48,049 nt of DNA from NCBI GenBank assembly GCA_024689085.1, contig JAILDT010000071.1, positions 1 through 48,049 on the forward strand. Direction: 5' to 3'. Below the pieces are notes generated by a model. That model did no database searches. It was given only the letters and a program-made list of their open reading frames with translations, and had not been told where the DNA came from. The position numbers and the translations under genes were made by a program. This document shows, piece after piece, positions 16,922-24,109 of the stretch. Positions within the stretch are counted from its first letter, which is position 1, and the number at the start of each line of letters is the position of its first letter. The stretch comes from Clostridia bacterium. GTDB taxonomy: Bacteria; Bacillota; Clostridia; Peptostreptococcales; Anaerovoracaceae.

Positions 16922-16951
16922 ATTATACCATATATGCTATCTCACAGCCAA
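16922..16951 (-). promoter_or_regulatory. Sigma-A-type promoter of the pyrH-frr...infB operon
   Basis: On the minus strand, TTGGCT (16951-16946) and a perfect TATAAT (16927-16922) are separated by 18 bp. The -35 element and most of the spacer lie inside the last codons of larB, which ends at 16937. The pyrH start is about 50 nt downstream. No other obvious promoter was seen between this site and rimP. Confidence 0.7.
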
Positions 16952-17698
16952 CCTTTTATTGATGACCGATGCCGTATATCCTGCGCCGAATCCGTTGTCG
17001 ATGTTCACAATGCTCACCCCGTTGGCGCAGCTGTTCAGCATGGACAGCAGAGCCGACAGTCCGCCGAAGTTCGCGCCGTACCCCACGCTGGTCGGGACCG
17101 CGATGACAGGCGCCGCCACCAGGCCGCCGATGACGCTGGCCAGGGCTCCTTCCATGCCCGCGACGCAGATGACGACGTCCGCGGATCGGATGAGCTCCAG
17201 CTTGTCGAAGAGTCTGTGGATGCCCGATACGCCTACGTCGTAGACCCGGATGACCTTGTTACCCAGCGACTCGGCTGTGACCGCCGCTTCCTCCGCGACC
17301 GGGATGTCCGCTGTGCCGGCGCTGACCACTGCAACCGTACCGATCGGCGCCTCGTCTGCATCCGCGCTACCTTTGTATACGATGATTCGGGCGGCTTCGT
17401 GGTACGTAGCTTCCGGCAGTTTCTCCAGGACCGCCGCGAAGTCATTCTTCGTCGCGCGTGTCCCCATGACGGTGCCGTGCTGCGCGAGGGCCTCGAAGAT
17501 GTCCCGTACCTGCTCCGGCGTTTTGCCCTCACAGTAGACTACCTCCGGAAATCCGGTCCGGATCTGCCTGTGCAGGTCGAGGTTCGCAAACCCCATTCCC
17601 TTATAAGGCAGTTCCTTAAGCTGCTCGTAGGCATCCTCCTCGGAAATGGTTCCCTTCTTCACGTCTTCTATGATTCTCTTGATGTATTCTTCTTTCAT
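16937..17698 (-). CDS. larB: Nickel pincer cofactor biosynthesis protein LarB
   Basis: LarB is a PurE-like enzyme that carboxylates and hydrolyses nicotinate adenine dinucleotide, the first step to the nickel-pincer nucleotide cofactor of lactate racemase-type enzymes. The 253 residues show an N-terminal helical segment (PYKGMGFANLDLHR), then the AIR-carboxylase-like core VAVVSAGTADIPVAEEAA and VAGMEGALASVIGGLV with PTSVGYGANFGGL. No larA, larC or larE lies in the window, so the partners must be elsewhere or this is an orphan. It is last in a six-gene run, 9 bp after the DUF308 gene. Confidence 0.92.
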   Translation of the reverse strand: MKEEYIKRIIEDVKKGTISEEDAYEQLKELPYKGMGFANLDLHRQIRTGFPEVVYCEGKTPEQVRDIFEALAQHGTVMGTRATKNDFAAVLEKLPEATYHEAARIIVYKGSADADEAPIGTVAVVSAGTADIPVAEEAAVTAESLGNKVIRVYDVGVSGIHRLFDKLELIRSADVVICVAGMEGALASVIGGLVAAPVIAVPTSVGYGANFGGLSALLSMLNSCANGVSIVNIDNGFGAGYTASVINKRLAVR

Positions 17699-17707
17699 TG
17701 GGTTTCC

Positions 17708-18250
17708 TCAGCTTTCTTCTCCAATGTAAACGATAGCGGTCCTCCTGAATGCACTGATCAGCCTGCACACTGCCGAGTGGAACAAACTGACGGCGTAGAC
17801 CACGGACACCAACTGTCCGGAGTTCAGGAAGAAGATGCAGACGATTGCCAGAACGACATTTCCCGCTCCGTAAAAGAACTGCACCTTCCATGAACCGGAC
17901 TGCATGACCCGCGCTTCGTTGGCGCGCAGTACGTCGATCCCACCTGATACCATCATGCAGATGATCAGATAAATCATGGTGTAAATCGGCGGGATATAGG
18001 CCAGTGAGTAGGCGAACAGCCCCGCGTCGAACAGCAGGATACCTTCGTAGAGGATGGCAATTCCGCCCACTGCGTGACGGGCCATGGAAATGTAGTAGAT
18101 GATATTCCGCAGCCCTGCGATAATCAGCGTCAGCATCAGCAGATCGATGACGAGTCTGAATCCGTGCTGAGGGTCAACGAACATGAAGACGCCGCAGGCG
18201 ATCATGATCAGCGCGATGAAGACATTCACGACACGCTTAAATCCGTTCAT
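17708..18250 (-). CDS. DUF308/HdeD-like membrane protein
   Basis: A 180-residue integral membrane protein with about six hydrophobic helices in two repeats, resembling the HdeD/DUF308 family (acid-stress-associated in enterobacteria; function unclear elsewhere). Examples are IALIMIACGVFMFVDP near the N-terminus and AGNVVLAIVCIFFLNSG later. The ATG at 18250 is preceded by GGAAGGAGG; the longer ORF-track start is not needed. It overlaps the DUF6765 gene by 14 bp and precedes larB. Confidence 0.75.
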   Translation of the reverse strand: MNGFKRVVNVFIALIMIACGVFMFVDPQHGFRLVIDLLMLTLIIAGLRNIIYYISMARHAVGGIAILYEGILLFDAGLFAYSLAYIPPIYTMIYLIICMMVSGGIDVLRANEARVMQSGSWKVQFFYGAGNVVLAIVCIFFLNSGQLVSVVYAVSLFHSAVCRLISAFRRTAIVYIGEES

Positions 18251-19397
18251 GGTCCGCCTCCTTCCGCTTCTGCGCTTCCACCAGTTTCCGGAAGTCACGC
18301 ATTCCTCTGAACCCTTTCTGACCGTAATCGATCGACACGCCTGCCAGCAGATTCCCTGTATTGAAGATTTTGCTGGTCACCATGCTCTTCTGGTTCATGG
18401 CCGCCAGGAAGAACCGTCCGAGATAGGTGTCATCCCGGCATTCTCCTTCTGCCGCAATATATTCTTCTTCATATCTGCTCTCATCGAACTCCTCGATCTG
18501 CTCACCGGAGAGTTTTTCCCCGAAGGCCTTCCAGTCCTCGTCCGCATCGGCCTGACGCTTCGACAGGATTGCCATGATTTCTTCTTTATATGGCGCGGCG
18601 CATTCGGTATCGTAAGTGTCCCGTTCAAAATCCGCATATTCTCCGCGCAAATACTTCATCGCGTAAATCATCTGCGTGAACGCCTGGTAGTATTCGGCCG
18701 GATTGTCCTTAGTCACCTCTTCGAACTCCGCCCACGCCGGCAGGAATCTGTAACGCATAAAGCTGTAATCAGGAAGGTGTCCTGCTCTGCCGTGTCCCAG
18801 ATTCATGATGTTGTTTTCATGAGTCTGAAAAACGCTGTTCGTAAATTTGCCTTCGCCCACATCGTCGCCGCTCTTCGGATTGTGGTTGAACCGGATCCTT
18901 TCGCCGGTGTCCGCATCACGGAAGTAACCGGCGTTGTTGATGACGAAGGATGGCGTACCGGCAAAATACCTGTGCGCCCATGTGTCCGCCAGGACATGCA
19001 TGGCGATACCTGCTGCCTGAATGCCGCCGCCCCTGGCCAGTTTTACCGTATCCACAAGCAGATCTCCGTTCGGACCGCAGATCAGTCTGTATTTGTTCAG
19101 GTACCTGCGTCCGCATTTTTTCTTTTTCCGGGCGTTCAGGTTATACGGCAGGAAGTGGAAGGACGACCAGATTCTCGTGACGTCCTGCAGTCCGGTCGGA
19201 TCGATCCTGACATCCGCCAGTTCCAGCTGCAGCTGGGTCGTGACAGCGGCTTTCGGACCCCCTACCCTTGTCAGCAGCGTCCTGCTGCAGCAGTCCACGA
19301 ACTGGGCCGCGTAGCACAGTTCCTGCGCTTCCGTATGTGAATAGCCTGCCAGAAATGCAGCGCAATATGTCGCGTAATAGTGAAAATCTTTCTGCAT
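18237..19397 (-). CDS. DUF6765 family protein, possible phospholipase-C-like fold
   Basis: A 386-residue cytoplasmic-looking protein (no signal peptide or TM). The start MQKDFHYYATYCAAFLAGY and ELCYAAQFVDCCSR fit what I recall of DUF6765. AMHVLADTWAHRYFAG near residue 133 resembles the H-x-x-x-D-x-x-x-H zinc ligand pattern of the phospholipase C/S1-P1 nuclease fold, and histidines in the DFHYY start add to this. The activity is unknown. It is 1 bp from the upstream four-TM gene and overlaps the downstream membrane gene, so it is tightly co-expressed with membrane proteins. Confidence 0.75.
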   Translation of the reverse strand: MQKDFHYYATYCAAFLAGYSHTEAQELCYAAQFVDCCSRTLLTRVGGPKAAVTTQLQLELADVRIDPTGLQDVTRIWSSFHFLPYNLNARKKKKCGRRYLNKYRLICGPNGDLLVDTVKLARGGGIQAAGIAMHVLADTWAHRYFAGTPSFVINNAGYFRDADTGERIRFNHNPKSGDDVGEGKFTNSVFQTHENNIMNLGHGRAGHLPDYSFMRYRFLPAWAEFEEVTKDNPAEYYQAFTQMIYAMKYLRGEYADFERDTYDTECAAPYKEEIMAILSKRQADADEDWKAFGEKLSGEQIEEFDESRYEEEYIAAEGECRDDTYLGRFFLAAMNQKSMVTSKIFNTGNLLAGVSIDYGQKGFRGMRDFRKLVEAQKRKEADHERI

Positions 19398-19398
19398 A

Positions 19399-19890
19399 TC
19401 AATCTCCGGCAGTCTTTAACTGCATTTTTCTGATTTTGTTCAGTTTATGGGACGAAACGATGATGATCACCAGCGCCAGGATGCTTGTTGCATCGATGAT
19501 GAATGTGGTGAACATCTTCTCACTTCCACCTTCTGCATTCAGGATCGGTAAGGCATGCGCGCTGCTCATAAAGAGCGACAGGCCGTACAATACCGAAACG
19601 ATGAGATACGGGGTTCTCAGTTTCGTCTTCCGCCTCGCATCACGCACCGCTGATGATCCGATAAAGAAGTGCAGCAGCAGCGAGAATAAGATGAGAAGGC
19701 CGAAGATGGCATAGAAAACCACCTTGACCACAGAAAAATCCACTGCTTCTATCGCCACATAATTGGTGATTAGTTCCGGGTGCAGGGTCAGATACACGAT
19801 CAGCTTGACTGCCGACCAAAGCCCGAACGCCATGATTGCAAGCCCGCTGAACAATAGATTTGTCTGATACTTTCTGTAAGCCGAGTCCAT
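19399..19890 (-). CDS. Uncharacterised four-TM membrane protein
   Basis: A 163-residue protein with four hydrophobic segments (about 12-35, 52-75, 90-110 and 128-148) and a basic C-terminus (SHKLNKIRKMQLK). No conserved motif recognised. It lies 15 bp after the dynamin-like GTPase and 1 bp before the DUF6765 gene, so it is probably a membrane partner in the same operon. Confidence 0.75.
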   Translation of the reverse strand: MDSAYRKYQTNLLFSGLAIMAFGLWSAVKLIVYLTLHPELITNYVAIEAVDFSVVKVVFYAIFGLLILFSLLLHFFIGSSAVRDARRKTKLRTPYLIVSVLYGLSLFMSSAHALPILNAEGGSEKMFTTFIIDATSILALVIIIVSSHKLNKIRKMQLKTAGD

Positions 19891-19905
19891 TTCTGCTCCT
19901 TGCTT

Positions 19906-21195
19906 TTATCTCACTGCGAGCTCCCGCTCGATCTGCCGCGTCAGCTTCCGCATCTGCTGCATCAGAATGTTCAGATCCTCGATCCGCCGCGCTACCGCGT
20001 AGGCGTTCTGCTCCTTATACATGAAAATACTGTTGATCGTCGTCTCCAGTTCATCGTAGACCGATGTCATCTCTGCCCGGTACTCCTCTGCATCCATGCG
20101 CTCCGCCGCGTCGTCACGGTCCACGTAATAATAATATTCAATGCCAAAAAGTTCCCGCACCTTCCTGGTCAGAAGCGCTTTCTCTTCGTTGATCCGCGCC
20201 TGCAGATACTGCCCTTCAGGCAAAAGCTCCAGCTGCTGCCTTTGCTCCTCCATCAGCGTCTGCATTTCCCGGAAGCGTCTGTTGAACACATTCGGCGCCA
20301 TCTTCAGCACTTCCCGGTAAGAGGCGATCTGACTGCGGGTATTGTTCAGGATTTCCAGCAGTTTCAGCCCCACCGAGCGTTCCATGATCTCGGCGCCTCT
20401 GGTGATCAGGTCCTCCCGGATCATGCCCGTCAGTTCCGTAACGCCGATGTCCTTCCTGGCGCTGACCGGCAGAAGTCGGATTGCTTCCGCTTCCTCTTCG
20501 TCCAGTTCCATGATCGCGACGATGAGGTCCCGGCAGTAATCCAGATACTCGTCGAGTTCCTCCTCATCCACTCGGTCGATCTTGTTGACCACGAAGTAGA
20601 ACTTGCCGGCGAAACGGCGCACCTTCCGCAGGAAGTCCACCTCGATCTGGTTGAGGGGACTATCTACGGAGATCATGAAGATGACTCCGTCGCTCTCCCG
20701 CGCGAAGTCCATGGCGGACTTGGAGTTGTTCTCGTGTACGGACCCCACGCCCGGCGTGTCCACCAGCGTAAGCCCATCCTTGAGAAAGTCCGCGTTGGTC
20801 TGCAGTTCTACCTCCGCCACGCCGCGCTCGTTATCGCGGTTTTCCTGCTCACTGATGTACATGTGAAGATCAGCGGCCGGCACCTGCTGGCTGAGACCGT
20901 TGGTAAAGTAAACCGTAGCCATAGACGGTGTGTCGAACGTCTCCTTCGGCTCGGCGTACTCGATGCGCGTGATCGCCGCCGTGATCGGTACGATGCCCAC
21001 CGGCAGCAGTTTTTCACCGAGAATCGTGTTGATCAGGGTTGTCTTGCCCCGCTTGAACTGGCCGATGACCGCGATGGTGATCTTCTTGTTTTCCAGCCGG
21101 TCGATCAGTTTCTGTGTCTCCTGCTCCTGCAGGCGGCACAGTTCGAATCCGCTGAAGAGTTCTTTCGCTTTGATTGTCGTTTCCAGTATGTTCAT
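19906..21195 (-). CDS. Dynamin-family GTPase
   Basis: A 429-residue bacterial dynamin-like protein. G1 is GQFKRGKTTLIN near residue 45, a switch-I threonine occurs in PITAAITRIE, G3 is DTPGVGS near 147 and G4 is NKID near 200. The C-terminal half is helical and charged, as expected for the stalk/middle region. Bacterial dynamins act in membrane remodelling, fusion or envelope-stress protection. There is no TM segment of its own, but the next gene encodes a four-TM protein. It lies 24 bp after the cyclo-ligase gene. Confidence 0.9.
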   Translation of the reverse strand: MNILETTIKAKELFSGFELCRLQEQETQKLIDRLENKKITIAVIGQFKRGKTTLINTILGEKLLPVGIVPITAAITRIEYAEPKETFDTPSMATVYFTNGLSQQVPAADLHMYISEQENRDNERGVAEVELQTNADFLKDGLTLVDTPGVGSVHENNSKSAMDFARESDGVIFMISVDSPLNQIEVDFLRKVRRFAGKFYFVVNKIDRVDEEELDEYLDYCRDLIVAIMELDEEEAEAIRLLPVSARKDIGVTELTGMIREDLITRGAEIMERSVGLKLLEILNNTRSQIASYREVLKMAPNVFNRRFREMQTLMEEQRQQLELLPEGQYLQARINEEKALLTRKVRELFGIEYYYYVDRDDAAERMDAEEYRAEMTSVYDELETTINSIFMYKEQNAYAVARRIEDLNILMQQMRKLTRQIERELAVR

Positions 21196-21219
21196 CTATC
21201 TCTCTAATTCTGTCTGTTT

Positions 21220-21819
21220 CTACTTGAATACGCTCGTTTCACAGACGACATAATCAGGTTTTCTGTCGTGCTCTTCCACCGGCAGTTCGTCCACCACCTG
21301 CAGGTCATAACAGACTGCGATGGTCCTGCACTGCGGATGTTCTTCGAGGAATCGGTCATAGAATCCCCCGCCGTAGCCAATCCGGTCCTTCCATGGGGTG
21401 AAGACGGCGCCCGGCATGATGATCAGTGTGCCCTCACCCGGTTCCAGAATCTCCTCGGAACGGGACTCCCGGATATCGTAGGCGCCAGTGATGATGTCTT
21501 CCTCGCCCAGCCCTGTGAACCGGTTGAAGACCATGACACCGGCCTGTTTTTCACTGCCTGCGCCTGTCGTCTTTTCGACGACCTTCGGCACCCACACGCC
21601 CTTGCCCGCCTCCATGGCCGGCTCCGCCAGAAGCAGTACGTCCACTTCATTTCGCGTCGGCATATAAAGACAGACGTCTGTCGCCTCTTCGTACACGTCG
21701 ATGTCCATGATTCTGCGGCAGATGACCTGCGCCGCCAGAGCCGCCGTTTCTTCGTCCAGTGTGCTCCGCTCTGCCAGGATCACCTTGCGTATTTCTTTCT
21801 TCGTCAGCTTTTCATCCAT
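21220..21819 (-). CDS. 5-formyltetrahydrofolate cyclo-ligase
   Basis: Converts 5-formyl-THF to 5,10-methenyl-THF with ATP, recovering folate. The 199-residue protein has the N-terminal KKEIRKVILAERSTL, the central YMPTRNEVD and the C-terminal PGAVFTPWKDRIGYGGGFYDRFL signature (quoted in part). First gene of the six-gene minus-strand run toward larB; a promoter-like pair lies upstream. Confidence 0.95.
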   Translation of the reverse strand: MDEKLTKKEIRKVILAERSTLDEETAALAAQVICRRIMDIDVYEEATDVCLYMPTRNEVDVLLLAEPAMEAGKGVWVPKVVEKTTGAGSEKQAGVMVFNRFTGLGEEDIITGAYDIRESRSEEILEPGEGTLIIMPGAVFTPWKDRIGYGGGFYDRFLEEHPQCRTIAVCYDLQVVDELPVEEHDRKPDYVVCETSVFK

Positions 21820-21859
21820 CTTCTCTTCTATGCCTCCGTTGCCTTTGCATACTAGAGTT

Positions 21860-21888
21860 ATTATATATCTTTCAGGCTGTTTTCTCCA
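21860..21888 (-). promoter_or_regulatory. Candidate promoter of the cyclo-ligase...larB operon
   Basis: On the minus strand, a perfect TATAAT (21865-21860) is preceded at 17 bp by TGGAGA (21888-21883), matching four of six positions of TTGACA. It lies about 40 nt upstream of the cyclo-ligase ATG in the divergent spacer shared with the alarmone synthetase. On the plus strand TATACT at 21970-21975 and GGGAGGAGAG may serve the synthetase, but no clear -35 was seen. Confidence 0.5.
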
Positions 21889-21996
21889 GTTGTTATTCGG
21901 CGGTCTGTGCGGGAATTGTTTTTCTCTGTATTTTTCACCGCACCGACATTTATCCTGCCGGGTTTATGATATACTGTCCGTGGGAGGAGAGAAAAA

Positions 21997-22734
21997 ATGA
22001 ACATCCGAGATTACATTGAAGACAAGAAGAAGAAAAAACAGTACGAGCAGTTCAGCGCGGACAAGTACGTCAAGCTGTTTGAAAAGGACAGCAAGACCTT
22101 TGAGACGATCATGACCTACTACGAGTGCGCGCTGATGGAGGCTGAGACGAAGTTCAAGGTGCTCAACGCGGAGTTTGAACTGACCCGCGAGTACAGCCCG
22201 ATCGAGACGATCAAGTCAAGGCTGAAGACCATCGAGAGCCTCGTCGCCAAGTCCCACCTGTACAACGTCAAACCGACCTTCGAGGACATCCAGGACAAGA
22301 TCGAGGACGTGGCCGGTATCCGTGTCATCTGCGGGTTCCCGGAGGACATCTACACCGTAGCGGACTGCTTCCTGCAGCAGGATGACATCACCCTCATCGA
22401 CTGCAAAGACTACATCAAGAATCCGAAGCCGAACGGGTATCGCAGCCTGCACCTGATCGTTTCCCTGCCGATCTTTCTGGAGCATGAGAAGCGGGATATG
22501 AAGGTAGAAGTCCAGCTCAGAACCATCGCCATGGACTTCTGGGCCAGCCTGGAGCACAAGCTCAAATACAAAAAAGAGCTGCCGGCGGATATCAACGACA
22601 GGCTCGTGGAGGAGCTCACGGAGTGCGCCAACTCCAGCGCGGAGCTGGACATGCGGATGCAGCACGTACGGCGCCAGATCGAGGGCGGCACGTCCCACAT
22701 CGACGACGCGGTCGATCTCCAACAGTGGATGTGA
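21997..22734 (+). CDS. Small alarmone synthetase (RelA/SpoT-domain GTP pyrophosphokinase)
   Basis: A 245-residue single-domain (p)ppGpp synthetase, without HD hydrolase or TGS domains. Core motifs: VKPTFEDIQDKIEDVAGIRVICGF (quoted in part) near 90-115, NGYRSLHLIV near 148 and VEVQLRTIAMDFWASLEHKLKY (quoted in part) near 168-190. The G-loop/YRSLH pattern is as in RelP/RelQ-type enzymes. It is preceded by a strong GGGAGGAGAG and followed 18 bp later by a strong terminator. Transcribed alone, divergently from the cyclo-ligase operon. Confidence 0.93.
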   Translation: MNIRDYIEDKKKKKQYEQFSADKYVKLFEKDSKTFETIMTYYECALMEAETKFKVLNAEFELTREYSPIETIKSRLKTIESLVAKSHLYNVKPTFEDIQDKIEDVAGIRVICGFPEDIYTVADCFLQQDDITLIDCKDYIKNPKPNGYRSLHLIVSLPIFLEHEKRDMKVEVQLRTIAMDFWASLEHKLKYKKELPADINDRLVEELTECANSSAELDMRMQHVRRQIEGGTSHIDDAVDLQQWM

Positions 22735-22751
22735 TTCCACTGTTCATATAG

Positions 22752-22783
22752 AAAGCGGGAGGTTTCATACCTCCCGCTTTTTT
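22752..22783. terminator. Bidirectional intrinsic terminator between alarmone synthetase and mscS
   Basis: AAAGCGGGAGGT, the loop TTCAT and ACCTCCCGCTTT form a 12-bp stem ending in TTTTTT on the plus strand, with A residues giving a T-tract on the minus strand. It separates convergent genes. A GCTTTTGC octamer starts 4 nt beyond it. Confidence 0.93.
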
Positions 22784-22786
22784 GTT

Positions 22787-22794
22787 GCTTTTGC
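22787..22794 (-). repeat. Intergenic copy of over-represented octamer GCAAAAGC
   Basis: One of 26 copies in the window (see findings). This copy is non-coding, between the terminator at 22752-22783 and the mscS stop at 22804. Confidence 0.8.
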
Positions 22795-22803
22795 AATGGC
22801 TGC

Positions 22804-23622
22804 TTATTTGTCGGTGACGATCTGTGTCGCAGGCAGCGGTCCGCCGATCCCCGCTTTGCCCAGCGCCGTCGGAATCGCATCCATGAGCGCGTGGTAGACG
22901 TCCCAGTAATCCTCCGTCTTCGTCCAGGCCCTGGTCGTAAAGCATATGCCGCCCGGAATGCCTTCCAGAGGCTCCGCAAACGGCGGCGCCGGCGTGTCGA
23001 GCACCTTATCGTTGGCCTGCATCTGCTCCAGCATAACCTGGCGCGCGCCGGCGATGTCCGCTCCGCTGATGTTGAAGGTCAGATCCACACGGCGGAAATC
23101 TTCTTTGGTAATATTGGTGATATTGGCGGCCATGAGCGCTCCGTTCGGGATCGATATGACCTTGTTGTCCAGCGTATTGATGACGGTGTAGAACAGATTG
23201 ATCTCCCTGACAGTGCCCTCCGCGTCCGTCGCAGAGATGTAATCACCGACGTTGAACGGCCGAAACAGCAGCAGCATGATGCCGCCGGCCAGATTGGACA
23301 GTGCCCCCTGCAGCGCCATGCCGATCGCCAGTCCGCAGGTGGCCAGTACGGTGATGACCGAAGCCATCGGCACGCCCAGTACGCTGACGATGGAGATGAT
23401 CACGACGACCCAGAGACCGATCTTGAAGAAGCTCATCAGGAAAGACCTGACCGCAGGATCCATCTTCTCCATGCCTTTGCTTTTCTCCAGTTTGGAGAGG
23501 ATGAACTTGATGATGAAACGGCCGACGATGAGAATGAGCAGCGCCAGCACGATTTTAATGCCCAAGGACGTACAGACGTCGATCATCTTGCTTCCCAGTG
23601 CGCTGATAGTTGCAGAATCCAT
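22804..23622 (-). CDS. Small-conductance mechanosensitive channel (MscS family)
   Basis: A 272-residue MscS-type channel that releases solutes on hypo-osmotic shock. Three TM helices are visible: about 16-38, 60-82 and a Gly/Ala-patterned pore helix near 85-115 (VLATCGLAIGMALQGALSN). The beta domain starts at FRPFNVGDYISATDAEGTV, with ISIPNGALMAANITN after it. ATG 23622 follows AAGGAGGGT; the N-terminal extension in the ORF track lacks support. Monocistronic, between two terminators or divergent genes. Confidence 0.93.
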   Translation of the reverse strand: MDSATISALGSKMIDVCTSLGIKIVLALLILIVGRFIIKFILSKLEKSKGMEKMDPAVRSFLMSFFKIGLWVVVIISIVSVLGVPMASVITVLATCGLAIGMALQGALSNLAGGIMLLLFRPFNVGDYISATDAEGTVREINLFYTVINTLDNKVISIPNGALMAANITNITKEDFRRVDLTFNISGADIAGARQVMLEQMQANDKVLDTPAPPFAEPLEGIPGGICFTTRAWTKTEDYWDVYHALMDAIPTALGKAGIGGPLPATQIVTDK

Positions 23623-23732
23623 AATATACCCTCCTTGTTTCTTGGTTTCTTTTCGCTTTCGATTATATTGATTTGCTTGCTTGTTTGCAATATAATACAA
23701 CCATAATCAGGCATTATGAAAGGAGAAATAGT

Positions 23733-24038
23733 ATGGGTTTGATTGATAATCTGAAAGACAAAGTCGATGACGTTCTCGAAAAGACGGATATCGACGATAA
23801 GATCGCCGCAAAGGCAAAGGATGTCCTGGACAAGACGGACATCGACGACAAGATCGTTGATAAGGCGAAGGATCTGAAGGGCAAGGCGGACGGCGCTCTG
23901 AACAAGACAGATCTGGATGAAAAGATCCTCGACAAGGCCAAGGACCTGAAGGACAAGGCTGGCGACGCTGTTGAGGGAGCCCTCGAAAAGACGGACATCG
24001 ATGACAAGATCAAAGACAAGATCGACGACCTGAAGTAG
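23733..24038 (+). CDS. Small charged helical repeat protein, unknown function
   Basis: A 101-residue, very Lys/Asp-rich protein of four imperfect repeats built around (L)xKTDxDxKIxxKAKD: LEKTDIDDKIAAKAKD, LDKTDIDDKIVDKAKD, LNKTDLDEKILDKAKD and LEKTDIDDKIKDKIDD, with LKxKAxxA spacers. It is predicted to be one long amphipathic helix or helical bundle with almost no aromatic residues. An AAAGGAGA ribosome site supports ATG 23733. It resembles in composition the LEA-like, CsbD-like or apolipoprotein-like stress proteins, but I do not recognise the family. Divergent from mscS and followed by a strong terminator. Confidence 0.85.
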   Translation: MGLIDNLKDKVDDVLEKTDIDDKIAAKAKDVLDKTDIDDKIVDKAKDLKGKADGALNKTDLDEKILDKAKDLKDKAGDAVEGALEKTDIDDKIKDKIDDLK

Positions 24039-24043
24039 TAATC

Positions 24044-24051
24044 GCAAAAGC
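24044..24051 (+). repeat. Intergenic copy of over-represented octamer GCAAAAGC
   Basis: Non-coding copy directly after the stop of the repeat-protein gene and 4 nt before the A-tract of the following terminator. Confidence 0.8.
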
Positions 24052-24055
24052 AACA

Positions 24056-24096
24056 AAAAAGACCGGTCACATCACGATTGATGCGACCGGTCTTTT
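24056..24096. terminator. Bidirectional terminator between the repeat-protein gene and putP
   Basis: AAAAAGACCGGTC pairs with GACCGGTCTTTT, and a CATC/GATG inner stem continues the hairpin. The T-tract follows on the plus strand and the A-tract serves the minus strand. It lies between convergent genes ending at 24038 and 24110. Confidence 0.92.
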
Positions 24097-24109
24097 ATTG
24101 TCTCTGTAT

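Noticed and set aside
19900-21207. 435-codon plus-strand ORF opposite the dynamin-like GTPase
   Set aside because: Mirror of a gene with intact G1, G3 and G4 motifs.
21820-21996. Riboswitch or T-box in the cyclo-ligase/alarmone synthetase spacer
   Set aside because: I saw promoter-like hexamers and a ribosome site but no conserved aptamer pattern or terminator/antiterminator pair.
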